DNA of 62,184 nt from Paraglaciecola arctica BSs20135 (GTDB lineage Bacteria; Pseudomonadota; Gammaproteobacteria; Enterobacterales; Alteromonadaceae). The stretch spans positions 1-62,184 of the forward strand of contig NZ_BAEO01000054.1 of the NCBI RefSeq assembly GCF_000314995.1, in the 5' to 3' direction. Positions 26,092-34,866 of the stretch are shown here, piece by piece. Position 1 is the first letter of the stretch. Every line of letters starts with the position of its first letter. The position numbers were made by a program, and so were the translations under genes. The notes beneath the pieces are model-generated. The model ran no database searches. It was not told where the DNA came from and saw nothing but the letters and a program-made list of their open reading frames with translations.

Positions 26092-27555
26092 ATGCTCATC
26101 TTTTTTATCTGTATCACCATATTGATCCTTGGTTATAAGTTTTATAGCCCATTTGTTGAAAAACAAGCTGGGATCGACCCCACTATTGCTACCCCACAAA
26201 GTCGTTTTAGCGAGGGTGTAGACTACGTACCTATTCATCCTGTTCGTGCTTTTTTAATTCAATTTCTAAATATTGCCGGTGTAGGACCCATTTTTGGCCC
26301 GATACTCGGCGCGCTCTACGGGCCAGTTGCATTGGTTTGGATAGTGTTAGGTAATGTACTTGGCGGTGCTGTTCACGATTATTTCTCAGGTGTGATGAGC
26401 ATTAAAGAAGACGGTAAAAGTTTGCCTGAAATAGCAGGGCATTATTACAACATTGTATTTAAAGGTGTGATGCTGCTCTTTACCGCTATGTTGCTGTTTT
26501 TTGTTGGCGTGGTTTTTATCATGAGTCCAGCAGGTTTATTAAGTAATCTAGATGCATTTCAAGATACCTTTTTGGCAAACAATACCTTTTGGGTGCTGGT
26601 GATCTTGGGTTACTACTTTTTAGCTACCTTGTTACCTATCGATAAAATCATCACTAGGTTTTACCCTATTTTTGGCTTGCTGATGATAGTGATGACATCA
26701 ATGATCGCCATAGCGTTATTAATTGATGCGCCGCATCTACCCATAGCAGGTGATTTTTTTGCCTATTTTGAAGCCGACCATGCCCACGATTTTTTAGCGC
26801 CTAATCCCGATGGATTACCGACTTGGCCGTTATTGTTTATTACTATTACTTGTGGTGCTATTAGTGGTTTTCATTCCACCCAGGCACCTATTATTGCCCG
26901 CTGCTTGACCAACGAAAAATACGTTCGCCCGGTTTATTACGGTGCTATGGTTTGTGAAGGTGTGGTTGCTTGTGTTTGGGCATTAGCCGGTATTGCAGCT
27001 TTTCCTGAGGGATACGCAGGCCTTAAAGCGATGTTGGACACGGGTGGTCCAGGTTTGGTTGTTAATCATATTGCAAACAGCTACTTGGGCGTGTTCGGCG
27101 GTATTATGGCGATTGTTGCTGTGGCAGTATTTCCGATTACATCTGGTGATACTGCGTTTCGCTCACTACGTTTGACTATTGTCGACGCATTTAGCATTCC
27201 CCAAAGCATTCGTAATCGCTTGTTACTTGCGGTGCCTATTTTAACCATAGCCTATTTCATGACCAAACTTGATTTTACTGTGATTTGGCGATATTTCGCG
27301 TTTTCTAACATGCTGTTATCGACCAGTGTTTTATGGCTTGCCACTAAGTATTTATTCGACCGTGGCACTTTTCATTGGGTTGCCAGTATCCCTGCGGTGC
27401 TGACCACAGGTGTCACTGTATCCTACATTATGACCGCTGCTATTGGCTTTAATTTACCTGCTGATTTAGGACGCCCTATTGGGGCAGTTGTGGTGTTGGT
27501 AGGCTTGGGATTGTTGGTGTTTGTGCATAACAAACATAAGGCCGCATCGGCTTAG
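26092..27555 (+). CDS. cstA: CstA-family carbon starvation protein (peptide/pyruvate transporter)
   Basis: 487 residues, about 13 membrane helices, of the short CstA form (E. coli CstA is ~700). Signature segments include HPVRAFLIQFLNIAGVGPI, a glycine-proline-rich FGPILGALYGP, GAVHDYFSGVMS and GFHSTQAPIIARCL. The family imports pyruvate or peptides when carbon is scarce. It stands alone with its own promoter region and is followed by a hairpin at 27647. Substrate choice between pyruvate and peptides cannot be read from the sequence. Confidence 0.9.
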   Translation: MLIFFICITILILGYKFYSPFVEKQAGIDPTIATPQSRFSEGVDYVPIHPVRAFLIQFLNIAGVGPIFGPILGALYGPVALVWIVLGNVLGGAVHDYFSGVMSIKEDGKSLPEIAGHYYNIVFKGVMLLFTAMLLFFVGVVFIMSPAGLLSNLDAFQDTFLANNTFWVLVILGYYFLATLLPIDKIITRFYPIFGLLMIVMTSMIAIALLIDAPHLPIAGDFFAYFEADHAHDFLAPNPDGLPTWPLLFITITCGAISGFHSTQAPIIARCLTNEKYVRPVYYGAMVCEGVVACVWALAGIAAFPEGYAGLKAMLDTGGPGLVVNHIANSYLGVFGGIMAIVAVAVFPITSGDTAFRSLRLTIVDAFSIPQSIRNRLLLAVPILTIAYFMTKLDFTVIWRYFAFSNMLLSTSVLWLATKYLFDRGTFHWVASIPAVLTTGVTVSYIMTAAIGFNLPADLGRPIGAVVVLVGLGLLVFVHNKHKAASA

Positions 27556-27590
27556 GTTTTAATGTAGAACGATTTATAGAACCAATCATT

Positions 27591-27616
27591 AAAATTGCAA
27601 CGACACCTAAGGTAAT
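27591..27616 (+). repeat. Degenerate relative of the L repeat
   Basis: AATTGCAACGACACCTAAGG followed by TAATAAAATG parallels L1 and the bases after it (ATTACGAAGACACCC, TAATAAAATAC). It shows the family is not confined to the mrr regions. Weak match. Confidence 0.35.
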
Positions 27617-27646
27617 AAAATGTAAAACAAGTGGGTTGCTGCATTT

Positions 27647-27680
27647 TTTAGTCCGCTATTTAAAACTTTAGCGGACTAAA
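27647..27680. terminator. Hairpin between convergent cstA and NYN genes
   Basis: Perfect 12-base arms TTTAGTCCGCTA and TAGCGGACTAAA with a 10-base loop. Neither side has a proper U tract beyond the arm, so it is a strong hairpin but an atypical terminator. Confidence 0.45.
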
Positions 27681-27699
27681 CTATTGGGTATGACTAAAC

Positions 27700-28407
27700 T
27701 CATTTAGCCTTACGTTTATCTCGAATATAAGTACCGCTGCCATTTTTCGTCTTAATTTCAAATAGATCTATGGCCGCAAACAAATCGCTTAACTTCTTAA
27801 AGCCATAGTTCCGTTGATCAAACGATGCATGATTGGAAATATGCTGACCAATAGTGCCTAAATTAGCCCAACCACAATCGTCTTCTGATGCTTCAATAGC
27901 CTGGCGCAACATATTTATTAATTTTGAATCACTTTTGATATTTGGCTTCTGGTGCAAAACAGGTTTTTCATCGGGCTGTTCTTCATCAAGATAGAGGAAC
28001 TTGGAGCAACTATTCACAAAGGCAGACGGAGCTTTGCGTTCACCAAAACCTATGACAAATTTGCCATCGGCTAAGGCTCTGGTTACTAAAGGTGTAAAAT
28101 CACAGTCAGAAGACACTAAGCATATTGAATCTACATTTTTAGTGTAGAGAATATCCATAGCGTCAATCACTAGCGCTATGTCAGTGGCATTTTTACCTTT
28201 GGTTAAATCGAACTGTTGGATGGGTTGAATAGCGTATTCATGTAACACGTCTTCCCAAGGTTTTATGTTGGGGCTTTTCCAATTGCCATAAGCTTTACGG
28301 ATGTTTACCACACCGTAACGTGCTAGCTCCGACAGAATAGTTCCTATTTTTGCAGCGGGTGCATTGTCAGCGTCAATAAAAAGAGCGATTTTTTCTTGTT
28401 CTTTCAC
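27700..28407 (-). CDS. NYN-domain ribonuclease-like protein with OST-HTH/LOTUS domain
   Basis: 235 residues. NYN (PIN-like, LabA/DUF88) domain, about 1-145, with conserved acidic residues D12 and D14 in FIDADN, GKNATDIALVIDAMD and SSDCDFTPL. After a linker, an OST-HTH/LOTUS domain (about 160-232; LRQAIEASEDDCGWANLGTI, YGFKKLSDLF). NYN domains are metal-dependent RNases, and LOTUS domains bind RNA or G-quadruplexes, so an RNA-processing role is probable. Start is GTG with AAGGA eight bases upstream. Single-gene unit convergent with cstA. Confidence 0.88.
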   Translation of the reverse strand: MKEQEKIALFIDADNAPAAKIGTILSELARYGVVNIRKAYGNWKSPNIKPWEDVLHEYAIQPIQQFDLTKGKNATDIALVIDAMDILYTKNVDSICLVSSDCDFTPLVTRALADGKFVIGFGERKAPSAFVNSCSKFLYLDEEQPDEKPVLHQKPNIKSDSKLINMLRQAIEASEDDCGWANLGTIGQHISNHASFDQRNYGFKKLSDLFAAIDLFEIKTKNGSGTYIRDKRKAK

Positions 28408-28752
28408 AACGTCATTCCTTTTTAATCCTTATCAGGCGTAACAAAGATAATAGCATTTAAGTTTGGTTTGAAAGAAATGGTAATGCCAAGGCAGTACTAA
28501 AAACAGACAATGTAAATCCTTTTGCTCATATAACTACAACTGATGTTGCTGTTAGTAAAACCCGTTTTTGAAGCAAATGAATTTGTTCTCGACAAGTTGC
28601 TACTCGGTGGTCCATGTGCAAACGCCAGGGGGGCTAAATATTCCTGACATTTAGTACTTCGTCCCTTTATGTCACCCTCTTAATCAATATAAGTTTTCTT
28701 CGTCTGTTACCCCTGTTAGGATAATTTAATTAGCACCAACAGATGAGTTATA
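28408..28752. other. Divergent intergenic region
   Basis: 345 bases between divergently transcribed genes. A stop-free stretch of about 36 codons near 28462-28570 (plus strand, ending at a TGA) looks protein-like but has no start and no recognisable family; it may be a gene remnant. No repeat or clear promoter was identified. Confidence 0.35.
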
Positions 28753-29544
28753 GTGAAAGCACTGAGTAAATCAACGGCTTTTAAAAAAACGACCTGCATG
28801 GGAAGTAGAAGTGTGATCCTAGGATTGCTGATGTTACTTGCCTTTATTCCCTTGGCTCGGGCTGGTCACTTTGTAGTTGGTAGCGAAAATATCAACTATT
28901 ACCCCCACTATAAATTTGTCAGCAATCAAACCGATAAAGGTTATGTTTGGGCGGTAATGCACGCTTTTGCCAAAGATTCAGGACACAGCTTTGAGTACAA
29001 AGCCTTTCCAATAAAACGCTTACATCGGGAGTCACTGGAAGGCCGAATTGACTTCTCTTACCCGGATAACCCGAGCTGGCAGAGTAAAGAGCGAGACCAA
29101 ACCGGTAAAATATTTAGCGACAGTTTTATCACTTCCTACGGTAATACTATGGTGCTTGCCACCCGCAAGAGCAAAGGCCTAACCGATTTTGAAACAGTGG
29201 CCGTTCCTCATGGTTTTACTTCTGTCATGTATGCTGAATTAGTAGCAAAGAACCGCATCCAATTGTTGGAAGTACCAGATGCGCTTACTGCACTGAAGTT
29301 GGTACTCATGGAGAGAGTAGATGGCGCTGATGTGGAATACAATGTGGCGAATTATTTGTTGCACCAACAAGGTCTAAAAGGTGTCCTTATTCATGATATG
29401 AGTCTGCCTTCGGACCCTGTGACGTTTCACTTATCGACCCGAAAGCACCCTATTATCATTAAACAGTTGAACCAATTTTTGTCCTCTAATACCGCCTTGC
29501 TTAAGGATTTAAAAGTAGCCTATCAACTGATAGAACCTAATTAG
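28753..29544 (+). CDS. Periplasmic solute-binding-like protein (SBP_bac_3 type)
   Basis: 263 residues with GTG start; an in-frame ATG at 28798 is an alternative and would still leave the signal peptide (ILGLLMLLAFIPLARAG). The mature part resembles extracellular solute-binding proteins of family 3: an N-terminal strand GHFVVGSENINYYP, an acidic-basic middle (EGRIDFSYP) and DALTALKLVLMERVDGADVE, the usual second lobe. No ABC permease or ATPase is adjacent, so it may be an orphan sensor or scavenger rather than a transporter component. Many marine gammaproteobacteria carry such orphans. Confidence 0.7.
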   Translation: MKALSKSTAFKKTTCMGSRSVILGLLMLLAFIPLARAGHFVVGSENINYYPHYKFVSNQTDKGYVWAVMHAFAKDSGHSFEYKAFPIKRLHRESLEGRIDFSYPDNPSWQSKERDQTGKIFSDSFITSYGNTMVLATRKSKGLTDFETVAVPHGFTSVMYAELVAKNRIQLLEVPDALTALKLVLMERVDGADVEYNVANYLLHQQGLKGVLIHDMSLPSDPVTFHLSTRKHPIIIKQLNQFLSSNTALLKDLKVAYQLIEPN

Positions 29545-29627
29545 GTTTGCCACTAGATATAAAAATGCTATGGCCTTGAAGCAGGTGAACCGTGTGGATA
29601 CTCATCCCGTCTCAAACCATCAAATAC

Positions 29628-29656
29628 AAAAAAACCCGCTTGATGCGGGTTCTTTT
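29628..29656 (-). terminator. Intrinsic terminator of tRNA-Ser
   Basis: AACCCGC and GCGGGTT arms with a 5-base loop; in the minus direction a run of T residues follows, directly after the tRNA 3' end. The T residues on the other side (TTCTTTT) also let it serve the plus-strand gene ending at 29544. Confidence 0.8.
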
Positions 29657-29661
29657 GTATT

Positions 29662-29751
29662 TGGCGGAGAGCGAGAGATTCGAACTCTCGTTAGGTTTAA
29701 CCCTAAACACACTTTCCAGGCGTGCGCCTTAAGCCACTCAGCCAGCTCTCC
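29662..29751 (-). tRNA. tRNA-Ser (anticodon GGA)
   Basis: Ninety bases with encoded CCA. Acceptor GGAGAGC pairs with GCTCTCC; the anticodon loop is CCTGGAAAG, reading UCC/UCU serine codons. The long variable arm typical of class II tRNAs (TTTAGGGTTAAACCTAA) is present, and the T arm is GAGAG-TTCGAAT-CTCTC. No integrase or duplicated 3' end was seen beside it. Confidence 0.96.
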
Positions 29752-29929
29752 AAATTCTGCTTTTTGTAGGAGAAGTTAAAGCTACTCCTACAAAAGAGGC
29801 GCGTATGTTAGGGAAAAGCGCTTGGCTGCGCAAGTAATAACTGCATCCAAAGAGGTGATGCGGTGATTTATTACTCAAATTCCCATTAATAACATACAAA
29901 AAACACTAAACGTGTAACATTTAACCTGA

Positions 29930-30520
29930 CTATTGTGGCAAAACTATCTTACCGTTGATGACCATGATGCAGTCCATTCCGGCGTTTTTGGCTGCTAGAC
30001 GGCCTATTTCAGTGTCTTCAAAGACCACGCATTCATTTGCTTGTAAGCCCATATTTGTGGCGGCTGTTTTAAAGGTTTCACCGTGGGGTTTACCGTGAGT
30101 TACATCTGATGCGGTAACAACGGTTTCAAGATGCTCTAGCAAGCCGGTATTTGTGAGCATTCGAATGGCGTTATTACGCTCTGAACCCGTGCCTACGCCC
30201 ATTTTAAGTTTGCCCTGGTACGCTTGCATCACTTCGAAAGTATCCTCAATAATATTTGGGTTATCGTTAAGGGCGAGAAAGGCTAAACGTTTTGTTTCTG
30301 TGACTTCATCTAGATCATGGCTTAGACCATATTTTTCATTGAGTAGTTTTACAATTTCTCTGGTGGGCACGCCGCCAAGGTCATGTATGTATTCCCCATC
30401 AAAAGGATAAGCATATTTTTCGCAAGTTTGTTGCCAAGCTAGGCCGTGTGCGCCCATTGAATCAATCAGGGTTCCGTCCATATCAAACACTATGCCTTTG
30501 TAACGGCTTAAATCTGGCAT
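29930..30520 (-). CDS. HAD-superfamily phosphatase, YqaB/beta-phosphoglucomutase type
   Basis: 196 residues from the ATG at 30520, which has AGGAG eight bases upstream; the longer GTG reading (30529) would sit on the ribosome site. HAD motifs: D13-D15 in VFDMDGTLID, T in GTGSERN, K in THGKPHGETF and the acidic EDTEIG. A helical cap lies between motifs I and II. The closest pattern is YqaB, a fructose-1-phosphate and 6-phosphogluconate phosphatase; exact sugar phosphate is uncertain. It lies downstream of nadA on the same strand, separated by a terminator. Confidence 0.85.
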   Translation of the reverse strand: MPDLSRYKGIVFDMDGTLIDSMGAHGLAWQQTCEKYAYPFDGEYIHDLGGVPTREIVKLLNEKYGLSHDLDEVTETKRLAFLALNDNPNIIEDTFEVMQAYQGKLKMGVGTGSERNNAIRMLTNTGLLEHLETVVTASDVTHGKPHGETFKTAATNMGLQANECVVFEDTEIGRLAAKNAGMDCIMVINGKIVLPQ

Positions 30521-30572
30521 TACACTCACTCCTAATATTAAAGTACTACAGTGGTATGAGGGCTATAAATGA

Positions 30573-30596
30573 AAAAGCCAGCTAAGCTGGCTTTTA
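30573..30596 (-). terminator. Intrinsic terminator after nadA
   Basis: Perfect 10-base arms AAAAGCCAGC and GCTGGCTTTT around TAA, 28 bases after the nadA stop, with T residues following in the minus direction. Confidence 0.85.
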
Positions 30597-30624
30597 TCTT
30601 GTTGAATAACCCAAAACAATCGAA

Positions 30625-31683
30625 CTAAGCGTTACCCGTCACTTTCATTTTTAATTCGGCTGAAAAATCGAGCATGCGATTTAAGGGTATTAATGCTCGT
30701 TGCCGCAAGGCTTCGTCCACAAAAATTTCGTGACCGCTGGAATCTGTAAGTGATTGTTGAATCGCTTGTAAGCCATTCATAGCCATCCATGGGCAGTGGG
30801 CGCAGCTTTTACAGGTTGCGCCGTTGCCACCAGTAGGGGCTTCTAACAATATTTTACCCGGTGCAGCTTGCTGCATTTTGTAAAAAATACCGCGGTCTGT
30901 GGCCACGATAAAATGGCTATTGGGTAAAATTTTGGCTGCGTTGATCAACTGAGTGGTTGAGCCAACGGCATCAGCCAAAGCAACCACACTAGCGGGCGAT
31001 TCTGGATGTACTAAAACCGCAGCGTCAGGATAGAGGCGTTTCATATCTAACAAGGCTTTCGCTGAAAACTCGTCGTGTACAATACATTCACCTTGCCACA
31101 TCAACATATCAGCGCCAGTCTGTTTGGCAATATAGGCACCTAAATGGCGATCGGGAGCCCAGATGATTTTTTCACCTAGTGAGTCTAAATGTTCCACAAT
31201 TTCTACGGCAATACTTGAGGTTACCACCCAATCAGCACGAGCTTTTACTGCCGCAGAAGTATTGGCATACACTACTACTGTGTGATCAGGGTGAGCATCA
31301 CAAAAAGCTGAAAATTGATCTTCAGGACAACCAATATCCAATGAACAGGTAGCTTCTAAGGTAGGCATTAATACGGTTTTTTCTGGGCTGAGAATTTTAG
31401 CGGTTTCCCCCATAAATTTGACACCCGCCACAATCAAAGTGTCGGCCTCACAGTCGCGACCAAAACGAGCCATTTCGAGTGAGTCTGAAATACAACCACC
31501 AGTTTCTTCGGCTAAGGCTTGGATTTCAGGATCAGTGTAATAGTGGGCTACTAACACGGCATTTTTTTGTTTAAGCAGTGTTTTGATTTGCCGCACATAT
31601 TGTTGCTGTTGCGCGTTACTTAACGCAACGGGCTTGGCTGGAAAAGAGTACTCAATGGTTTTTACGGGAAATAGCTGCGACAT
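30625..31683 (-). CDS. nadA: Quinolinate synthase A
   Basis: 352 residues (E. coli 347). Condenses iminoaspartate with dihydroxyacetone phosphate to quinolinate in NAD biosynthesis, in the cytosol. All three [4Fe-4S] cysteine positions are seen: the Cys of LEATCSLD, of QGECIVHD, and the last Cys of CKSCAHC, along with substrate motifs [23 protein letters not shown] and HPESPASV. Single gene with its own terminator. No nadB nearby. Confidence 0.97.
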   Translation of the reverse strand: MSQLFPVKTIEYSFPAKPVALSNAQQQQYVRQIKTLLKQKNAVLVAHYYTDPEIQALAEETGGCISDSLEMARFGRDCEADTLIVAGVKFMGETAKILSPEKTVLMPTLEATCSLDIGCPEDQFSAFCDAHPDHTVVVYANTSAAVKARADWVVTSSIAVEIVEHLDSLGEKIIWAPDRHLGAYIAKQTGADMLMWQGECIVHDEFSAKALLDMKRLYPDAAVLVHPESPASVVALADAVGSTTQLINAAKILPNSHFIVATDRGIFYKMQQAAPGKILLEAPTGGNGATCKSCAHCPWMAMNGLQAIQQSLTDSSGHEIFVDEALRQRALIPLNRMLDFSAELKMKVTGNA

Positions 31684-31993
31684 AGTCTGTATGTAATACT
31701 AACGGGGAATAAAAATGGTTCGAGTAGTATACCATTTTGTTTTTCAAATGACATATTAGCGAGTTAACCTGTATTTTGGTTAAGTCAGACCATACAACGC
31801 AGCCATCACTTTACTCATCTTCGTCGAATGCGCACCCAAAATCGGCATACTCCTTCGAAAAACGTCTTTATAAGCACAACAACATCAGCACTAGATGTGT
31901 TAAATGACCTAACAAATCAAATGAAAGGATCTAACATATTACTTTTATTAAAGTTACTTTAGGGGAAGTTGCACCTCTTTAACCAAGTTCAGG
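31684..31993. other. Intergenic region between nadA and the metallopeptidase gene
   Basis: 310 bases. A minus-strand stretch of about 34 stop-free codons around 31790-31890 (containing FRRSMPILGAHSTKMSKV) looks codon-like but has a stop immediately upstream and no start; possibly a gene remnant. Nothing else recognised. Confidence 0.3.
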
Positions 31994-33118
31994 TTAAAGA
32001 TTACTGACTCGATTTGCAGAGGTTGTTATGTACTGTTGATACTTAGCTCGCCAAAATTGACTTTCTGATAGGTTATTGGACTGTTCATACAACTGCGCAA
32101 AATTGATATGCGCCGATGGTTGATTGGGTGTTGTTTGCAGCTGTTTTTGCCAAGCGCTTAAATAACTAGCTGGAATAAAGGCAGTATCGTGATATTCCAT
32201 AAAGGTGAGTTGTTTTGATGCTTTATACGCTTGGGAAGTATGGTTATTGCAGGTTCGAGCGGCATATAAGTCAGTGCTATTTTGCAGACCTATTGACTGC
32301 CAATAATGTCTATCCACTTTCGATTGTTCTGCTTGCTTAAACACCATATTGGGCGCATCGACGCCTGCACATACACGTTTCGCGAGTTCCTTAGTAAGTG
32401 GGTATTCATCTATAAAGCCTGAAAAGTGGGCTAATTCGTGAATAAACACGTCGTAGGTGTCCTTGCGATCGAGAAACATAATACCGTTGTGAACATTGGC
32501 TTTGCCTTTGTTGGCAAACATCACTAAATGGGTAAAAGGTAGGTTTTTTAGTTTTTCGGCTAGTGAGGTTAGTTGGCAGCCTAAGCGACCACTTTGTTGC
32601 CAATTTTCCTTGCAGCTAAGATCAACTGGGTCAAACCAAGTTACATCATAGATACAAATAGCTAAGGAGCTCAGCCGTGGGTCTTGTGCAAAACGCGCTC
32701 TAAAATATTCAGCCTGTGGTAGTGATTCTATATCTGGCGTCACAAACAATATTTTTTGTTTACAGTTATTAGGTAAAGAAGACAGCTGCGGCATAAAGTC
32801 AGCGTTATGATTTTTATTGAAGGCAGTGGCGTGATACTGATACAAGCGAATTAAAGATTGTAGTTCTTCATTCAGGTTTTCTGCCGCCAGGGTTGAAAAT
32901 TCCTGCTCTGCTTGGTGATACTTTTTATTGCGCCACAGAGCTATACCATGGGCAAGTTGTTGTTCAGCAACTTTAATTGGCAGTTGATTTGAGACTTGAT
33001 TTGAAAAAGGTAGATCTTCAGGCGTAGCGCCAGGATCCTTAGTGAAGTGCGCAACCATCAACCAAGCAGGGATCAGCACACAAGCTAAGGCTATTCCCCA
33101 TTTGGTAAACAGTGTCAT
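31994..33118 (-). CDS. Putative membrane-anchored metallopeptidase (M64-like motif)
   Basis: 374 residues with one N-terminal helix (about 7-25) and the rest presumably periplasmic. Residues 50-95 and 330-365 look TPR/Sel1-like. The centre contains HELAHFSGFIDEY with H227, E228 and H231, i.e. HExxH plus an acidic DEY, the arrangement of the IgA-peptidase M64 family (HExxHxxxxLxDEY). Overall similarity is low, so the substrate is unknown. It begins two bases after the nlpI-like stop codon, so they form an operon; NlpI is an adaptor for periplasmic proteases, which makes the pairing suggestive. Catalytic motif seen; family membership inferred. Confidence 0.65.
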   Translation of the reverse strand: MTLFTKWGIALACVLIPAWLMVAHFTKDPGATPEDLPFSNQVSNQLPIKVAEQQLAHGIALWRNKKYHQAEQEFSTLAAENLNEELQSLIRLYQYHATAFNKNHNADFMPQLSSLPNNCKQKILFVTPDIESLPQAEYFRARFAQDPRLSSLAICIYDVTWFDPVDLSCKENWQQSGRLGCQLTSLAEKLKNLPFTHLVMFANKGKANVHNGIMFLDRKDTYDVFIHELAHFSGFIDEYPLTKELAKRVCAGVDAPNMVFKQAEQSKVDRHYWQSIGLQNSTDLYAARTCNNHTSQAYKASKQLTFMEYHDTAFIPASYLSAWQKQLQTTPNQPSAHINFAQLYEQSNNLSESQFWRAKYQQYITTSANRVSNL

Positions 33119-33120
33119 CT

Positions 33121-34029
33121 TTATTGGGTTTGTAGCTCATCTGTGAGGTTTTTATTAGCCTCATCACGCAATAAGTTAAGTTCTAAGCGAGCGTAGCGGT
33201 GTTCAACATACTCAAATACATTAGTACTCAAAGCAAGCTTAAAGTAGTTTGACGCAATGCCTCTGTTGCCTCGGGCAGAATGGTACTTACCTAAATAGAA
33301 GTAGGCTTCACATAATCTATCGGTCAATTGTTGTTGGCTGGTAACACCTCGGATCAAGGCGCCTAATAATTCACTTTCAGTGGTTTTTTCAAGATATAAA
33401 TCCACCAACTGCGTTGCCCAGTTGCTTTCATCTAAATTTTTTCGCAGTTTCGCTAGCTCGATCATCGCCTGAGGTTTATCTATTTCGCTGGAAGCCAGAT
33501 AACTCCATAGGGCGCGATAAGGATCTGACGCATTACGGTTATAAAAAGTGTCAAAATCACGCACTGCCAAATCGGGACGACCACCATAATACAAAGCAAT
33601 GCCTCGGTTTAAAAAAGCAAATTCCATATCGGGGTTAATGTCTAAGCTGGCATCAAAGGCTTCGTAAGCTTGGATAAAATCCATTTGCTGGGTGTAATGT
33701 ACCCCCATAGAATTATAAGCCTCAGCTAAATCAGGTTTTAATTGGATCGCCAAATTAAAATCGTACTGTGCTAATCCAGACAAACCCACACTGTCGTATA
33801 AAGTGCCACGCTGATGCAACAGTTGTGCTCTTTGTTCATCTTCTAGATCGGTGTTAGCTAAAATATGGCTGTAACGAGCAATGGCTAATTGTGAACGCTG
33901 ATTCATAGGCGCGGGTTCGGCTAATAACAAATTCCCCATTTGTTGATTGCCCTGGGTTGAGCCACTGTTGTTGGCACAACCCGATAAAAATGCGCTAAGT
34001 AAAATGATGATGCTGAGATGTTTATGCAT
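33121..34029 (-). CDS. nlpI: NlpI-type TPR lipoprotein
   Basis: 302 residues (E. coli NlpI 294). Lipoprotein signal with LSGC and Cys18 as lipidation site; then TPR units at about 60-165 (ARYSHILAN, AEAYNSMGVHYTQQMDFIQA, EFAFLNRGIALYYGGRPDLA) and a C-terminal helical part (FYLGKYHSARGNRGIASNYF). NlpI is an outer-membrane adaptor that brings murein endopeptidases to the protease Prc. Here it is the first gene of a two-gene unit with the putative metallopeptidase rather than next to pnp, its usual place in enterics. Confidence 0.88.
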   Translation of the reverse strand: MHKHLSIIILLSAFLSGCANNSGSTQGNQQMGNLLLAEPAPMNQRSQLAIARYSHILANTDLEDEQRAQLLHQRGTLYDSVGLSGLAQYDFNLAIQLKPDLAEAYNSMGVHYTQQMDFIQAYEAFDASLDINPDMEFAFLNRGIALYYGGRPDLAVRDFDTFYNRNASDPYRALWSYLASSEIDKPQAMIELAKLRKNLDESNWATQLVDLYLEKTTESELLGALIRGVTSQQQLTDRLCEAYFYLGKYHSARGNRGIASNYFKLALSTNVFEYVEHRYARLELNLLRDEANKNLTDELQTQ

Positions 34030-34275
34030 ATAAGTAGAGAAGTTTTACCTGAAAATAGATTATGTCTATGACTCTAACTTTGACTCTAGGTTTCACTACA
34101 ACCCTTTAATATAGTCAAAAGAAACACGAGAAGTTATGTGCCGTAGAGTCGCTTATTTCCCCCTGAAAGTAAAGTTGCCCTAGCATCAGTGCTAGTAAAA
34201 TGTGAATTAAACTTGAATCTGGCGCCCAAAATAAAGCAAACTACGCGGCCGAGTTAAATTTGAAGTCTGATTTTT

Positions 34276-34689
34276 ATGACACTTAACCTAACAGCCGAAC
34301 ACAAAATGCTTTTGGCGCTGGCCACAAAAGCACAAAAAAATGCCCATGCACCTTATTCAAATTTTCATGTGGGCGCAGCCATTCTTGATGAAAACGCTCA
34401 GCACCATGCTTGTTGTAATGTTGAAAATGCCGCCTACCCACTAGGTCAATGCGCCGAAGCAGGTGCTATTTCAGCTATGATTGCTGCTGGTAGTAAACAG
34501 ATTAAACAAATCTTAATCGTCAGTCCCAACAATAACTTCTGCCCTCCTTGCGGTGGTTGTCGTCAAAAAATAGCGGAATTCGCTAACGCGGAAACAGAGG
34601 TGCATATGGCAACTAAAAGTGGCGACATCAAAACGGTTAAATTTACCGAATTACTGCCGCTGGCGTTTGGTTTTGATAAAAAAGACTAA
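34276..34689 (+). CDS. cdd: Cytidine deaminase (short tetrameric type)
   Basis: 137 residues, matching the ~135-residue Bacillus-type enzyme rather than the ~294-residue E. coli form. Zinc ligands Cys59, Cys92 and Cys95 (QCAEAGA and PPCGGCRQ), catalytic Glu61, and substrate residues in YSNFHVGAA and NVENAAYP. Converts cytidine and deoxycytidine to the uridine forms in pyrimidine salvage. Stands alone and is followed by a strong terminator. Confidence 0.95.
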   Translation: MTLNLTAEHKMLLALATKAQKNAHAPYSNFHVGAAILDENAQHHACCNVENAAYPLGQCAEAGAISAMIAAGSKQIKQILIVSPNNNFCPPCGGCRQKIAEFANAETEVHMATKSGDIKTVKFTELLPLAFGFDKKD

Positions 34690-34712
34690 CAATTTTTATC
34701 AACGTCCAAAAA

Positions 34713-34736
34713 AATGCCGCTAAATCTAGCGGCATT
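34713..34736. terminator. Intrinsic terminator after cdd
   Basis: Perfect 10-base arms AATGCCGCTA and TAGCGGCATT around AATC. T/A runs lie on both sides, so it can act in both directions. It resembles the terminator of the molybdenum hydroxylase gene at 46909. Confidence 0.8.
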
Positions 34737-34754
34737 TCAATCAGTCAAAATTTG

Positions 34755-34823
34755 ACACTAATCGACATTGATTTAAACCGCAAATCTCGATAACGTTTAC
34801 CTGATGCTGCAAAGGCTGTTGGT
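34755..34823 (-). pseudogene. Remnant of the 3' end of a molybdenum-hydroxylase large-subunit gene
   Basis: Minus-strand reading gives AASGKRYRDLRFKSMS, matching the C-terminus AASGKRYRDLPFKPMS of the gene at 46949. Thirty bases (34781-34810 against 46973-47002) are identical, with similarity extending out to the terminator. Only about the last 18 codons are present, and they abut the giant lipoprotein gene's downstream region. Direct orientation relative to the intact gene end makes the two copies flank a 12-kb block. Confidence 0.8.
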
Positions 34824-34866
34824 CTTTCATTCAATCCATTTTATTTGATATTTTACATAGTAACGT

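Noticed and set aside
29662-29751. tRNA-Ser as an integration site for an island
   Set aside because: No duplicated tRNA 3' end or integrase gene was found on either side.
29570-29779. Short plus-strand open frame across the tRNA region
   Set aside because: It is antisense to tRNA-Ser and its terminator, so it is not a protein gene.
30625-31993. NAD-related riboswitch or NadR site before nadA
   Set aside because: No recognisable conserved motif could be identified in the 310-base upstream gap by reading.
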